Positions 44,597-53,648 of a DNA stretch of 64,000 nt are shown piece after piece. Below the pieces are notes generated by a model. It searched no databases. It worked only from the letters and a program-made list of their open reading frames with translations, and was not told the origin of the DNA. The stretch's first letter is position 1, and each line of letters begins with the position of its first letter. The position numbers and the translations under genes are program-made. The stretch lies in assembly GCA_025210295.1 (NCBI GenBank), contig JAOASC010000017.1:1-64000 (forward strand). The letters are read 5' to 3'. This stretch comes from Flavobacteriales bacterium (GTDB lineage Bacteria; Bacteroidota; Bacteroidia; Flavobacteriales_D; Parvicellaceae).

Positions 44597-45301
44597 ATGA
44601 AATATTTATTCAACCTAATCATAATGCTAGGAATTTCCCTAGCAGTTATGGGAGCAAGTACTCCAAATGAAAATCCTTTAAAACCTAAAGAAATGGCAAA
44701 TATTGTAATATTAGATGCTGGACACGGGGGCATTCACCCTATCACAAAACAATATGTGACTAAAGGAAAGCGCTCTACTATTTTAAATAATGTCTATTAT
44801 GAAGGTGTAGGCAATCGGGATGTGGTTAAAAGAGCTGCTGAATTGCTTAATAAGAAAGGTGTAGATACATTGTTTACGGTTGCACCTGATAATTATAAGG
44901 ATGTCAGCTTATCACAGCGTGTTAAAATAGCAAATAAACATTACTTAAAACACAATAAAAAACCTTTTTTAATATCAGTTCATAGTAATGGGTACAAACA
45001 TAGTTCTGCGCATGGAACAGAGGTTTTTACTTCTCCAGGCACCACAAAATCCGATAGCATTGCAACAATATGGATGGAGGAATTTAACAAGCTATTTCCT
45101 GACATACGCAAGCGAACCGATTTTGATGATGGAGATATTGACAAAGAGGCAAAGTTTACAATTATAACCAAAACAAAGTGTCCTGCTATATTGATAGAAT
45201 CTATGTTTCACACCAATAAAAAAGAGTGTGAAATACTAGCAAGTGAAGCTGGTCGACAGAAGATAGCACAAGTTATTTGTAACACCGTTTTAAGGGTTTA
45301 G
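44597..45301 (+). CDS. Phage N-acetylmuramoyl-L-alanine amidase (endolysin) with signal peptide
   Basis: A 234-residue Amidase_3 zinc enzyme that cuts the amide bond between muramic acid and the peptide of peptidoglycan. Zinc and catalytic residues are visible: VILDAGHGG (His43), VYYEGVGNRD, LISVHSNGYKHSSAHGTEVF and ILIESMFHTNKKE. An N-terminal Sec-type signal (LFNLIIMLGISLAVMGAS) implies export without needing a large-hole holin. It lies between capsid and tail genes, with two small membrane proteins following. Confidence 0.92.
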   Translation: MKYLFNLIIMLGISLAVMGASTPNENPLKPKEMANIVILDAGHGGIHPITKQYVTKGKRSTILNNVYYEGVGNRDVVKRAAELLNKKGVDTLFTVAPDNYKDVSLSQRVKIANKHYLKHNKKPFLISVHSNGYKHSSAHGTEVFTSPGTTKSDSIATIWMEEFNKLFPDIRKRTDFDDGDIDKEAKFTIITKTKCPAILIESMFHTNKKECEILASEAGRQKIAQVICNTVLRV

Positions 45302-45304
45302 GTC

Positions 45305-45679
45305 ATGGGAGTTGTAGAGGTCTTATCTACTGTTGCTACAGCTTTCTTTACTGCTTTGATTACATGGTTTTTCGCTAGAAAGAAAAATGCTGCTGAGGTT
45401 GATTCCTTAGAAATTGACAATGTAGATAAAGCCGCTGGAATTTGGAGAAAGTTAGCAGAGGATTTAAAAAAAGAAGTAGATACACTAAGAAAGAACCAGC
45501 AGAAAATAATAAATGACCAAACGCTTATTTTAAATGAAAATAGGCAGCTAAATCAAAAAGTAAATGAATTAACTGTTCAAAATACAAAACTAACTCAGGA
45601 GATTAAAACACTAGAAACGAAAGTTCAATCATTAACTAGAGAAAACAAAAAACTAATTGCTCAATTAACAGCTAAATGA
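45305..45679 (+). CDS. Membrane-anchored coiled-coil lysis-region protein
   Basis: A 124-residue protein with one N-terminal membrane helix (STVATAFFTALITWFFA) and then a long coiled coil. It is 3 bp after the amidase and overlaps the next gene by 4 bp. Layout resembles an inner-membrane spanin; the pairing with the next protein is inferred. Confidence 0.65.
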   Translation: MGVVEVLSTVATAFFTALITWFFARKKNAAEVDSLEIDNVDKAAGIWRKLAEDLKKEVDTLRKNQQKIINDQTLILNENRQLNQKVNELTVQNTKLTQEIKTLETKVQSLTRENKKLIAQLTAK

Positions 45680-46173
45680 TTCGATTAATATACATAGCTA
45701 TTACTTTATTGTCTTTTGCTTGTAAGTCACACAAAACAATTACAGAGCAAACTACATCAATGAGTGTAAAACAAGATAGTGTTGTATATATCGATAGAGT
45801 AAAGATTGATACAATTAAAATACCTTCTGAAGTTATTAAGGTTCAAGTACCTTATGAGGTTTTTAAAACAGATACAGTAATCATTTATCAAAAAGGTAGA
45901 GCGCAGACAAAAATAAAGTCCCATAATGGTTTGTTAAGCTTAGACATGCGTTGTGACAGTTTGGAAAAACTGGTTTTAAGTACTGAAAAGTTGGTTCTCA
46001 AGCAACGTAATGAAAATGACAGGTTAATTGAACGATCAAGGCATAAAGAAATTATTGTTAACCCTGTGAAGTGGTACTATAAAGCTTCACTTTTTATTGT
46101 AGTTGCTTTGTTAATAGTCTTGCTGCTATTCTTATTTATCAAACATATCAATCCTCTTTCAAGATTCACATAA
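45676..46173 (+). CDS. Lipoprotein-like lysis-region protein with C-terminal membrane helix
   Basis: A 165-residue protein. The N-terminus LIYIAITLLSFACKSHK looks like a lipoprotein signal with Cys at the cleavage site. A C-terminal helix (ASLFIVVALLIVLLLFLFI) follows a periplasmic stalk. A possible spanin or holin-associated protein, by position after the amidase. Confidence 0.6.
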   Translation: MIRLIYIAITLLSFACKSHKTITEQTTSMSVKQDSVVYIDRVKIDTIKIPSEVIKVQVPYEVFKTDTVIIYQKGRAQTKIKSHNGLLSLDMRCDSLEKLVLSTEKLVLKQRNENDRLIERSRHKEIIVNPVKWYYKASLFIVVALLIVLLLFLFIKHINPLSRFT

Positions 46174-46189
46174 ACTAATATTGAGAACA

Positions 46190-46567
46190 ATGAGTAAAAA
46201 ATATTCACAATCAGAATTAAAAGAATTGGCACAGCCAGTTTTTAAAGAAAATCAAAATGTTGATTTTTTATTAGCAACAAGAGACGGTCAGTTCTTTTTA
46301 CCAGGTAAAAAGTTTGCTGCACACAATCACGCTTCTGCTAATGGTGGATTAACAATTCATAAAATAGAAAATCCATTAAAATCAAAAGAGGAATCATCCG
46401 ATCAAGAACAGAAAACATCCACTACCGAACCAAAAGTAAAAACATCAACTAAAGATGCTTCTACCAAGGTAAAAGCAGGTAGTAAAACTACACCCAAAAG
46501 AAAAACATCAACTAAAAGTGGTGCAGCTAAAGGAAAAACAGGAAGTAAAACTACTAAAAACAGCTAA
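46190..46567 (+). CDS. Phage protein with lysine/threonine-rich repetitive tail
   Basis: A 125-residue protein from the ATG at 46190. The N-terminal half is folded-looking (SQSELKELAQPVFKENQNVDF). The C-terminal half repeats short blocks such as KTSTK and KAGSKTT. Basic repeats may bind nucleic acid or be extended linker. It is 2 bp upstream of the sheath gene. Confidence 0.6.
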   Translation: MSKKYSQSELKELAQPVFKENQNVDFLLATRDGQFFLPGKKFAAHNHASANGGLTIHKIENPLKSKEESSDQEQKTSTTEPKVKTSTKDASTKVKAGSKTTPKRKTSTKSGAAKGKTGSKTTKNS

Positions 46568-46569
46568 TT

Positions 46570-47847
46570 ATGTCAGCATTTCAAGGTCCAAAAAACAAAA
46601 AAAAAAACGGAGGGTTATCAAGGCGTAACGCATCTACTGATGGAGTAATGGGTATCTTATTTGGTGGTATTGCCACCTCAAAGATTGCTTTAGGTCAAGT
46701 TAAAAAGTTAATTCAGCCAAGTGATGCGGAAGATTTAGATTTAAATGCCGCTTATGATGCAAATAATGGTGTATTAGTTTATCATCATATTAAAGAATTT
46801 TTCAGGCTCTCACCTAATGGAACTCTTTATATTATGTTAGTAACACAAGGAACATCACTTACTAATATGTGTGATGTTAATAATGATAATTTGAAAAAAT
46901 TAATTTTAGACCCATTAGTTAATCGTGAAGCTAAATCTTTTGGTGTTGTACTAAACCCTGATACAACTACCTATACACCAACAATTACCAATGGAATAGA
47001 TGCAGATGCAACCGCTGCTGTTGTTAAAGCACAAGAGTTAGTAGATGCTCTTAAAGAAGATGCAATCTATGTTGACTCTGTTTTAATTGAGGGTAGAGAT
47101 GCTGGAGGTACAATATCAACGATGGAAGATATGCGTACAAAGTCGAGTGAAAATATATCTGTTATTATCGCATCTGACCCATCAATTAGAGCTTTAGATA
47201 ATGCTTATGCTAAGTATGCAGCAGTAGGGGCTGGATTAGGGATGTTGAGCGTAAGAAAAGTTCATGAGAATTTAGGGTCAGTTAATATTATTGAAAAACC
47301 TGACACAAAGAAAGGGGACGAAAGCTATCCTTTAACTGACACAACAGCTGGCGTATGGCTAACGGCTTCTTTAAGTAATGGAACATTGATTTCAGCTATT
47401 AATAGAACAGAACAAAAAGTGTTAGAAGATAAGGGATATATTTTTGCTGGTTTTTATGAGGCTTACGCTGGAATATATTTTAATGATTCTCCTACAGCTG
47501 TAGAGTTAGCAGATGACTATGCTTATATTGAAATGAATCGTGTTTGGAATAAAGCTGCTCGTTATGTTAGACGTGCTTTAACTCCAAAGATGAAAAGTAC
47601 AATAAATGTAGATTCCACAACTGGATTTATAGCCCCTAGCACAATAGCAGATTGGGAAAACGCAGCTTTAAAACATACAGGTCAAATGTTAAAAGATGAT
47701 GAGATTAGCGGCTTATCTATATCTATTGATCCAAAGCAAAATGTGTTATCAGGTAATCCAATTATCATTAAGATAAGTATTACCCCTAAAGGAATTGCAC
47801 GAGAAATTGTTAACGAATTAGGAATTACAAATCCATTTAATGCATAA
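46570..47847 (+). CDS. Tail sheath protein (DUF2586-like)
   Basis: A 425-residue contractile sheath subunit by sequence pattern and position. It has a glycine-rich start (GPKNKKKNGGLSRRNASTDGVMGILFGG) and an N-terminal strand used for sheath handshaking. The C-terminus DDEISGLSISIDPKQNVLSGNPIIIKISITPKG is quoted in parts: SGLSISIDPKQNVL and IIKISITPKG. It shows that the phage is a myovirus-type particle. Confidence 0.8.
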   Translation: MSAFQGPKNKKKNGGLSRRNASTDGVMGILFGGIATSKIALGQVKKLIQPSDAEDLDLNAAYDANNGVLVYHHIKEFFRLSPNGTLYIMLVTQGTSLTNMCDVNNDNLKKLILDPLVNREAKSFGVVLNPDTTTYTPTITNGIDADATAAVVKAQELVDALKEDAIYVDSVLIEGRDAGGTISTMEDMRTKSSENISVIIASDPSIRALDNAYAKYAAVGAGLGMLSVRKVHENLGSVNIIEKPDTKKGDESYPLTDTTAGVWLTASLSNGTLISAINRTEQKVLEDKGYIFAGFYEAYAGIYFNDSPTAVELADDYAYIEMNRVWNKAARYVRRALTPKMKSTINVDSTTGFIAPSTIADWENAALKHTGQMLKDDEISGLSISIDPKQNVLSGNPIIIKISITPKGIAREIVNELGITNPFNA

Positions 47848-47852
47848 ACATT

Positions 47853-48284
47853 ATGGCACAACCTAGAATTAAAAACAAATTTGGAACACTTATCGGGTGG
47901 AACAATATAACGTTAAACTTATTAGGTAGAGACGTTGACGGTATTACTGAAATAGAGTACGAAGATGAAATGGAAATGAACAACGAACATGGAGCAGGAA
48001 ACTATCCAGTTGGTCAATCTATGGGGAATTACACAGCAAAAGCTTCTATCTCTTTATATGTTGAAGAAACTATTGCACTTCAAAAGTCTTTGCCTCCTGG
48101 TAAACGTTTACAAGAAATTGCACCTTTTGATATATCTGTAGTATATGAATATGACGGAGAAATCCTCAAAGATGTAATTCGTAATTGCCGTTTTAAATCA
48201 AACGGTAGAAGTACAAAACAAGGAGAAGGTAAAATGATGCATAAATATGAATTGTTGACCTCTCATGTTGATTACAATATATAA
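47853..48284 (+). CDS. Tail tube protein
   Basis: A 143-residue beta-rich protein immediately after the sheath, the conserved place of the tube gene. It contains IEYEDEMEMNNEHGAGNYPVG and IRNCRFKSNGRSTKQGEGKM. Assignment is by gene order, size and strand-rich composition. Confidence 0.75.
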   Translation: MAQPRIKNKFGTLIGWNNITLNLLGRDVDGITEIEYEDEMEMNNEHGAGNYPVGQSMGNYTAKASISLYVEETIALQKSLPPGKRLQEIAPFDISVVYEYDGEILKDVIRNCRFKSNGRSTKQGEGKMMHKYELLTSHVDYNI

Positions 48285-48324
48285 TTGGCAATAGTGCCAC
48301 ATAACCATGAAAAAATAAAAGAAA

Positions 48325-48519
48325 ATGGTAACCTATTTTAATCGAAAAGACTTAGTTAGCTTCGGAAACTATCTACTGTCTGAAGAAAGAAGAATCCGAA
48401 AAATAAAACATCGTGATGAATTAATTAAACAAGGGGCTAATCCCCCTTTAATTGAAGACACAATCAATGAAGTGTCACACGCTGATATTGAAAACTGGAA
48501 ACACCAACAAAAAAACTAA
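48325..48519 (+). CDS. Small protein between tail tube and chaperone
   Basis: A 64-residue charged protein (FNRKDLVSFGNYLLSEERRIRKIKH, ending in VSHADIENWKHQQ). The motif DIENWKHQQ echoes AQITQWKQAHG at the start of the next protein. It is a minor tail assembly protein by position; function unknown. Confidence 0.6.
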   Translation: MVTYFNRKDLVSFGNYLLSEERRIRKIKHRDELIKQGANPPLIEDTINEVSHADIENWKHQQKN

Positions 48520-48523
48520 AATT

Positions 48524-48850
48524 ATGTCCAAAAAGACCCAAACAATCGGTGAAGTAACTAATGCTCAAATCACCCAATGGAAACAAGCACACGGAAACGT
48601 CTATCGTTTTGATGTTGAAACTGAAGATGCTGTTCATGTATGCTATTTAAAAGAACCTGAAATTGATAAACTTGGTGCTATAACATCTAAAGCAAAAACA
48701 GATGAAATGGCAGCAGGGTTATTATTCCTAAAAGCTTGCTGGCTTGGAGGTGATGAAAAATTCAAGTCAAATGTAAAGTTAATGGCTGGTGTAAGCTCTC
48801 AAATGCACGTATTAACTGAAAGCAAATCTGCTAAGGTAAAAAAGCTTTAA
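48524..48850 (+). CDS. Tail assembly chaperone, short (zero-frame) form
   Basis: A 108-residue protein starting at the ATG at 48524 (MSKKTQTIGEV). It lies upstream of the tape measure, the position of lambda G and Mu gp41-type chaperones. Its last codons contain the slippery heptamer A AAA AAG (48838-48844), just before the TAA. An upstream ATG at 48452 would overlap the previous gene and is unlikely. Confidence 0.8.
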   Translation: MSKKTQTIGEVTNAQITQWKQAHGNVYRFDVETEDAVHVCYLKEPEIDKLGAITSKAKTDEMAAGLLFLKACWLGGDEKFKSNVKLMAGVSSQMHVLTESKSAKVKKL

Positions 48851-49095
48851 GCGAAGCTGTCATTGATGACAGAGACGGCTTCGATCTCATTCAAAAAGGA
48901 AATGCACTCATAAGGCATTTGTTTGGTATAAATCCAGAGGGCTTGGAAGAAGAGCGTTGGGCAGAACTCTTCCAACAAGCCTTTTGGATTAAACGATTTG
49001 ACCTTAGGAATCAAGCAGAAATGCTACAAGCTTTGCTACTAGGCAAAGAAGAAAACTCTACCCGAAACGCTGAACAAACCAACGAAAATGGCTGA
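48524..49095 (+). CDS. Tail assembly chaperone, long form made by -1 frameshift
   Basis: Slipping back one base at 48838-48844 continues GCT TTA AGC GAA ... in an open frame without its own ATG to the TGA at 49093-49095. The product has about 190 residues. The extension reads ALSEAVIDDRDGFDLIQKGN and ends near NAEQTNENG, overlapping the tape-measure start by 8 bp. This is the G/GT arrangement known from many tailed phages. The extension would guide tape-measure assembly. Confidence 0.85.
48838..48882 (+). promoter_or_regulatory. Programmed -1 frameshift site with stimulatory hairpin
   Basis: The heptamer A AAA AAG lies in the correct zero-frame register (GTA AAA AAG CTT TAA). After an 8-nt spacer a stem-loop follows: GAAG-CTGTC (48853-48861), a 6-base loop, GACAG (48868-48872), a 6-base bulge and CTTC (48879-48882). 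The spacing is in the range that stimulates -1 slippage. Confidence 0.85.
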
Positions 49096-51160
49096 TGTAA
49101 GTACAAAATGGATTCTTAACCTTGTTGATAAGGTAACTGGACCACTCAAAAAGATGGCTAGTCAAGTTGAAGGTACAGCCAAAAGATTTGATGGTTTAGC
49201 AGGCTCATTTGATAAAATAGCATTAAAGGCTATTGCTTTTCAGCAAGTTAACCAAACTTTTTCACAGTTAGGAGACAGTATCGACCAAGCTATTAATCCT
49301 GGTGTTAACTTACAAAGTAGTTTAAAAGATTTAGAAGCCATTACAGGTTCAACAAATGAGCAATTACAAGTAATGGAAACAAATGCCCGAAAGCTAGCCA
49401 AAACTTATGGTGGCGAAGCTTCCCAAGGTGTTGAAGTATATAAGTTGTTATTATCACAATTAGGTCCATCTTTAGCTGATACGCCTGATGTGTTAAATAA
49501 AATGACTGAAAATGTTTTTAGGCTTTCTAAAACAATGAATGGCGACACTACAGGTGCAGTTGAAGTATTGACAACAGCAATGAATCAATATAGTGTTAGT
49601 TTAGATAACCCAATAAAGGCACAAGAGCAATTATCGTTAATGATGAACGCTATGAGTGCTGGAGCAAAAGAAGGAAGTGCCGAACTTCCTGCTTTAAAAG
49701 CTGCCATTCAAAATGTCGGTGGAGATGCTAAAAGAGCAAACCTCCCTTTTGAAGTGCTTGTTGCTTCTATTGAACAACTAGATAAATCAGGTAAAAAAGG
49801 AGCTGAAGGAGGTGTTGCTCTTCGAAATGTATTGACAACTTTATCACAAGGAAGATTCTTGCCCAAAGATGTACAAAAGGAGTTAGCGCTTGCTGGTGTT
49901 GATATTAATAAGCTATCAGATAAGTCTATTGGATTTACTGAGCGTTTAAGAGAACTTCAAAAAGTTAGTAATGATAGTGCTTTAATTACCAAATTGTTTG
50001 GTAAGGAAAATCAGTTAGCAGCAGCTGCTTTAATAGGCAATACAGATTCAATTGATAAAATGACAGTAGCTGTTACTGGAACTAATACTACTGTTCAACA
50101 ATCAGAAACAATTATGAGTTCGTTTTCTGAAAAAATGGGTCGCTTAAATGCTAAATTTAAGGATTTAGGTATTTCTCTATTCAATGCAACTGAGGGATTT
50201 TTACCATTTGTTCAAGGAGGAATTAAAGGTATTGGTGTCTTATCTCAATTAGCTGGAGCAATTGAAGGTGTAAAATTGATAATGGGTGGTTTTTGGAGTT
50301 CTATTATGTTAGTTGGTAGAGGTTTGAAATGGGCAGGTTTACAAGCTTTTAGCTTTGGTAAATGGGTTGCAATATCAGGATTTAAAGCATTAATGGCTTC
50401 AGGACGTTTTATATTAGCAGCTCTTCAAGGATTAGGTTCTTTTGTATTGAGTTTAGGAAGCGCAACTGTTGCGCAAATTGGATTAAATGTTGCAATGACA
50501 GCGAATCCAATCGGTTTAATTATTGTCGGAATTGGTGCTGCTATTGCAGCTGTTGTTGCATTAGTTAAATATTGGGACCAAATCACAGCCGTTATATGGA
50601 AATTCATTAAATGGATTGCTAAAAATAACCCTTTCGCTTGGTTAATAGATATAGTGGACAGAATATTCCCTGGATTCAAACAAGCTTTAAAAGATTTTTT
50701 CTCAGGTATTTGGGATTACTTGACTGGGTGGGCTTCAAAATTATGGGAAAAGATGAAAGCTGTTTGGAACTCCATTAAAAGTTTATTTGGATTTGGAGGT
50801 GATGAAGAGGCTACAATAACTGTTAAAGGTGATGGTGAAGTTACAACAGACCCTAAAGGCGAAGAGGTCCAAGAAACATTTCAACAAAAACTGGAAAGAG
50901 AAAATGCACTTGGTGCTTCAGCTGATGCTAATTTGTTCCCTGAATCATCAATTGGTAGTGGAGCAGTTAGTACAGTACAACAGCCTACAGCAGCAGTTGG
51001 TACCACAGCAGGGAATGCTAAGAGTATTACTATGAATTTAGAAATTACAAACCACTTTACACTATCTGATAACCTTGATCAAAAACTAGAAGAAATAAAA
51101 GAGAAGATGACACAACTATTTGTTGATTCAGGTAGAGATGCTTTAGTAACATTAGGATAA
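49088..51160 (+). CDS. Tail tape measure protein
   Basis: A 690-residue protein that sets tail length. The N-terminal half resembles TP901-type tape measures (SLKDLEAITGSTNEQLQVM, GAVEVLTTAMNQYSVSL, EGGVALRNVLTTLSQGRFLP). Hydrophobic segments follow at about 395-495, for passage through the host membrane. The C-terminus is low-complexity and ends in a helical domain. The tail would be short compared with Mu. Confidence 0.93.
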   Translation: MADVSTKWILNLVDKVTGPLKKMASQVEGTAKRFDGLAGSFDKIALKAIAFQQVNQTFSQLGDSIDQAINPGVNLQSSLKDLEAITGSTNEQLQVMETNARKLAKTYGGEASQGVEVYKLLLSQLGPSLADTPDVLNKMTENVFRLSKTMNGDTTGAVEVLTTAMNQYSVSLDNPIKAQEQLSLMMNAMSAGAKEGSAELPALKAAIQNVGGDAKRANLPFEVLVASIEQLDKSGKKGAEGGVALRNVLTTLSQGRFLPKDVQKELALAGVDINKLSDKSIGFTERLRELQKVSNDSALITKLFGKENQLAAAALIGNTDSIDKMTVAVTGTNTTVQQSETIMSSFSEKMGRLNAKFKDLGISLFNATEGFLPFVQGGIKGIGVLSQLAGAIEGVKLIMGGFWSSIMLVGRGLKWAGLQAFSFGKWVAISGFKALMASGRFILAALQGLGSFVLSLGSATVAQIGLNVAMTANPIGLIIVGIGAAIAAVVALVKYWDQITAVIWKFIKWIAKNNPFAWLIDIVDRIFPGFKQALKDFFSGIWDYLTGWASKLWEKMKAVWNSIKSLFGFGGDEEATITVKGDGEVTTDPKGEEVQETFQQKLERENALGASADANLFPESSIGSGAVSTVQQPTAAVGTTAGNAKSITMNLEITNHFTLSDNLDQKLEEIKEKMTQLFVDSGRDALVTLG

Positions 51161-51783
51161 TGGCAGAGTTAAGATACGATATATCACAAGCTTTTAATGC
51201 TGCTTTTGGCGCAGCTGGAAAATTGGCAGTTTATGATACTGGTACAACAGAGCAACCTGTAGAGAATATTCTATTCCCTAATGCTGAGGTTATTACTATT
51301 GATGAATCCAATGTTAAAAGCTATTTAGGTACTCCAATTATTTTTCCAATCACGTTTCTTGGTGGTACATACAATTATTATAGTGATGGACAAATCAAGC
51401 AAAAAGAACTTCAAGATTTACAACTTCCAGCAACTACAATGGTTGATTTTAGGCGATCAAAAATTAAAAGAAAAACAAGAGTAAACGGAGGTAATGGAAG
51501 TATTAAAGAAACATACGGTTTGGATGATTGGAAAATTAGAATAAGAGGTTTAATCTTACCTGAAGCATCAGGAGATTTTCCTGAAGAAACATTATTAAGA
51601 CTACAGGAGTTTGAAAACTTAGCTGATTCTATTCGTGTATCAGGTAAATTGTTTCGCTTACTATCTATTTACAAAATTGACATTGACGAAATAACTCTAC
51701 CCCAAGTAAAAGGGTATCCCAATAATAGACCGTTTATGCTCTCATGCGAAAGTACCGAACCTGTTGAATTAATACTAAAATAA
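51160..51783 (+). CDS. Tail protein (DUF6046-like), baseplate-proximal
   Basis: A 207-residue beta-rich protein whose ATG overlaps the tape-measure stop by one base (TAATG). It begins AELRYDISQAFNAAFG and has IRIRGLILPEASGDFPEE. I associate it with the DUF6046 family of Bacteroidota phages. It takes the place of the Mu gp43/44 region linking tube and hub. Confidence 0.55.
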   Translation: MAELRYDISQAFNAAFGAAGKLAVYDTGTTEQPVENILFPNAEVITIDESNVKSYLGTPIIFPITFLGGTYNYYSDGQIKQKELQDLQLPATTMVDFRRSKIKRKTRVNGGNGSIKETYGLDDWKIRIRGLILPEASGDFPEETLLRLQEFENLADSIRVSGKLFRLLSIYKIDIDEITLPQVKGYPNNRPFMLSCESTEPVELILK

Positions 51784-51785
51784 AA

Positions 51786-52781
51786 ATGAAATACTTAATT
51801 ATAATGTTAGCAATGGTAGCCTATATAAAGTTTGAAGCAAACGACAGAAGACAAGCGTTTGAAATTAGGCGTATATCAAAATGTAAAATAGATACCTCTT
51901 GGAAAAACTTAACTGATAAAGCTGAAATAGAATTGCCACGAAATATCAAGTTACCTTTATTAAATGATGGCACCCCTACTGATATAAAGCAATGGATCAG
52001 AAGAGGTGATGTTGTTCAAATCAAACTTGGATATAATAACACATATCATGATGAGTTTACTGGTTTTGTTTCTGATGTTGAAGCGGATATTCCAATTAAA
52101 ATTCAATGTGAAGACTATATGTGGAAACTAAAACAATTAGGTGCTAAATATGCAAGTAAACGAACAAAAATTTCTGATTTATTGAAAGCTATTATCCCTG
52201 ATGAATTAGGAATTAACATTGATACTGCTGATGCTACTATTGGAGCTTTTAGAACTAAAAAAGGAGAAAATGTTGCTCAAGTACTTTCTCGATTAAAAAG
52301 CATGGGAATCTATAGTTATTTTAAAGGAAGTACGCTTGTATCAGGTAAAATATATACTGATGATGATTCTGTGGTTAATTATGATTTCTCACAAAACATA
52401 ATTAGTAATCAATTAAAATACCTTGTTTCAGATGATGTTAAAATAAAAGTAACTGCAACTTCAACACTTAGTAATGGTAATAAGTTACAAGTATCTGTTG
52501 GTGATAAAGATGGTCAAGAACAGAGACTGAGTTATTTCAATATTTCTAACATAGAAGAATTAAAACAGAAAGCTGATGAGGATTTAAAACGGCTTAAAGT
52601 AGATGGGTATAAAGGAAGTTTTCAAACTTTCGGTTTTCCTTTTATTTCTCATGGATACACTGTCAACTTAGTTGACAAAGATTATCCCGAAAGAGCGGGT
52701 AAATATAAAATTCAACAGGTTGTTACCTCATTTTCAGATAGTGGATACAGAAGAGAAGTAAAAATTGATAGACAAGCATAA
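51786..52781 (+). CDS. Baseplate hub protein (gpD/gp27-like)
   Basis: A 331-residue protein in the hub position. Its layout fits late-control gpD proteins: an N-terminal barrel (IKQWIRRGDVVQIKLGYNN, FTGFVSDVEADIPIKIQCED) and a second domain with AQVLSRLKSMGIYSYFKG and a C-terminal barrel. The first ~12 residues are hydrophobic but the protein is probably virion-located. Confidence 0.75.
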   Translation: MKYLIIMLAMVAYIKFEANDRRQAFEIRRISKCKIDTSWKNLTDKAEIELPRNIKLPLLNDGTPTDIKQWIRRGDVVQIKLGYNNTYHDEFTGFVSDVEADIPIKIQCEDYMWKLKQLGAKYASKRTKISDLLKAIIPDELGINIDTADATIGAFRTKKGENVAQVLSRLKSMGIYSYFKGSTLVSGKIYTDDDSVVNYDFSQNIISNQLKYLVSDDVKIKVTATSTLSNGNKLQVSVGDKDGQEQRLSYFNISNIEELKQKADEDLKRLKVDGYKGSFQTFGFPFISHGYTVNLVDKDYPERAGKYKIQQVVTSFSDSGYRREVKIDRQA

Positions 52782-52784
52782 ATA

Positions 52785-53357
52785 ATGGCTTTTGAAGAAG
52801 AAATAAGGCAATCTGTTCGAGCAATTGTAAGTGATATGATACCTCTTACAATTCAATGGGCAAAAGTTGATAGTATTGATTTAAGCAATGGCACTATGAC
52901 TGCAATTGGTTTAGAAGATGATTTGCCTTTTGAAGATGTTTTATTGAATATTAATACAACTGGAATTTTAACAATACCTACTATTGGTACTAAAGTTCTT
53001 ATTGGAATGGTAGAAAATTCTGATATGAATGCATTATTGTTAATGGCTGAAGAAATTGATAGCTATTTAATTACCGTTAAAAATGGATTTAAACTCCATT
53101 TAAAAGATGATGGAACAGCAACAATAAATGGTGACGGCTTTGGTGGTTTAACTAAGACCCCTGAATTGGTTAAGCAACTTAATAAGAATAATGCTGTTTT
53201 GAGTGCTTTAATAGGTGTGATTAATAGTCCAGCTCCAATACCTGAACCTGGTAGTGGTTCACCATCAGCTTTACAAGCGGCATTTAAAACAGCAATATCA
53301 GGAAAAACATTAGGGAACTTCTCAAATGTTGAAAATAAAAAAATAAAACATGGCTAA
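52785..53357 (+). CDS. Baseplate spike/assembly protein (gpV/Mu gp45-like)
   Basis: A 190-residue protein with an N-terminal OB-like domain (IQWAKVDSIDLSNGTMTAIG, TIGTKVLIGMVEN). A short beta-helical stretch (NGFKLHLKDDGTATINGDG) follows, typical of central spikes that puncture the outer membrane. The C-terminus is proline- and serine-rich. It overlaps the next gene by 8 bp. Confidence 0.75.
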   Translation: MAFEEEIRQSVRAIVSDMIPLTIQWAKVDSIDLSNGTMTAIGLEDDLPFEDVLLNINTTGILTIPTIGTKVLIGMVENSDMNALLLMAEEIDSYLITVKNGFKLHLKDDGTATINGDGFGGLTKTPELVKQLNKNNAVLSALIGVINSPAPIPEPGSGSPSALQAAFKTAISGKTLGNFSNVENKKIKHG

Positions 53358-53646
53358 TCTTTACACAGATATATTGACGGATGATACAGGAGATATTGCA
53401 ATCCGAAATGGTGATTTTGTTATTGGTGATTCTTTACATCAGGAGGTAGATACCATCGTTTCATTAAATCAAGGTGAATTAAAACAGTTTCCTTTGATTG
53501 GTCCAAATATAATTTCAATGTTAAAGTCTTCTAATATTGAAGAAGTTAAACGAAAGTTAAAACTACACTTGGAATTAGATAATAAGCAAGTAGGAAAAAT
53601 GAAAGTTAACAATGGAGTAATAAATATTGATGCTACAAATATATAA
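53350..53646 (+). CDS. Baseplate wedge protein (Mu gp46-like)
   Basis: A 98-residue protein with the gp46-like start YTDILTDDTGDIAIRNGDFVIGD and a helical middle (SNIEEVKRKLKLHLELDN). Position between spike and J-like proteins matches Mu. Confidence 0.7.
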   Translation: MANLYTDILTDDTGDIAIRNGDFVIGDSLHQEVDTIVSLNQGELKQFPLIGPNIISMLKSSNIEEVKRKLKLHLELDNKQVGKMKVNNGVINIDATNI

Positions 53647-53648
53647 GT

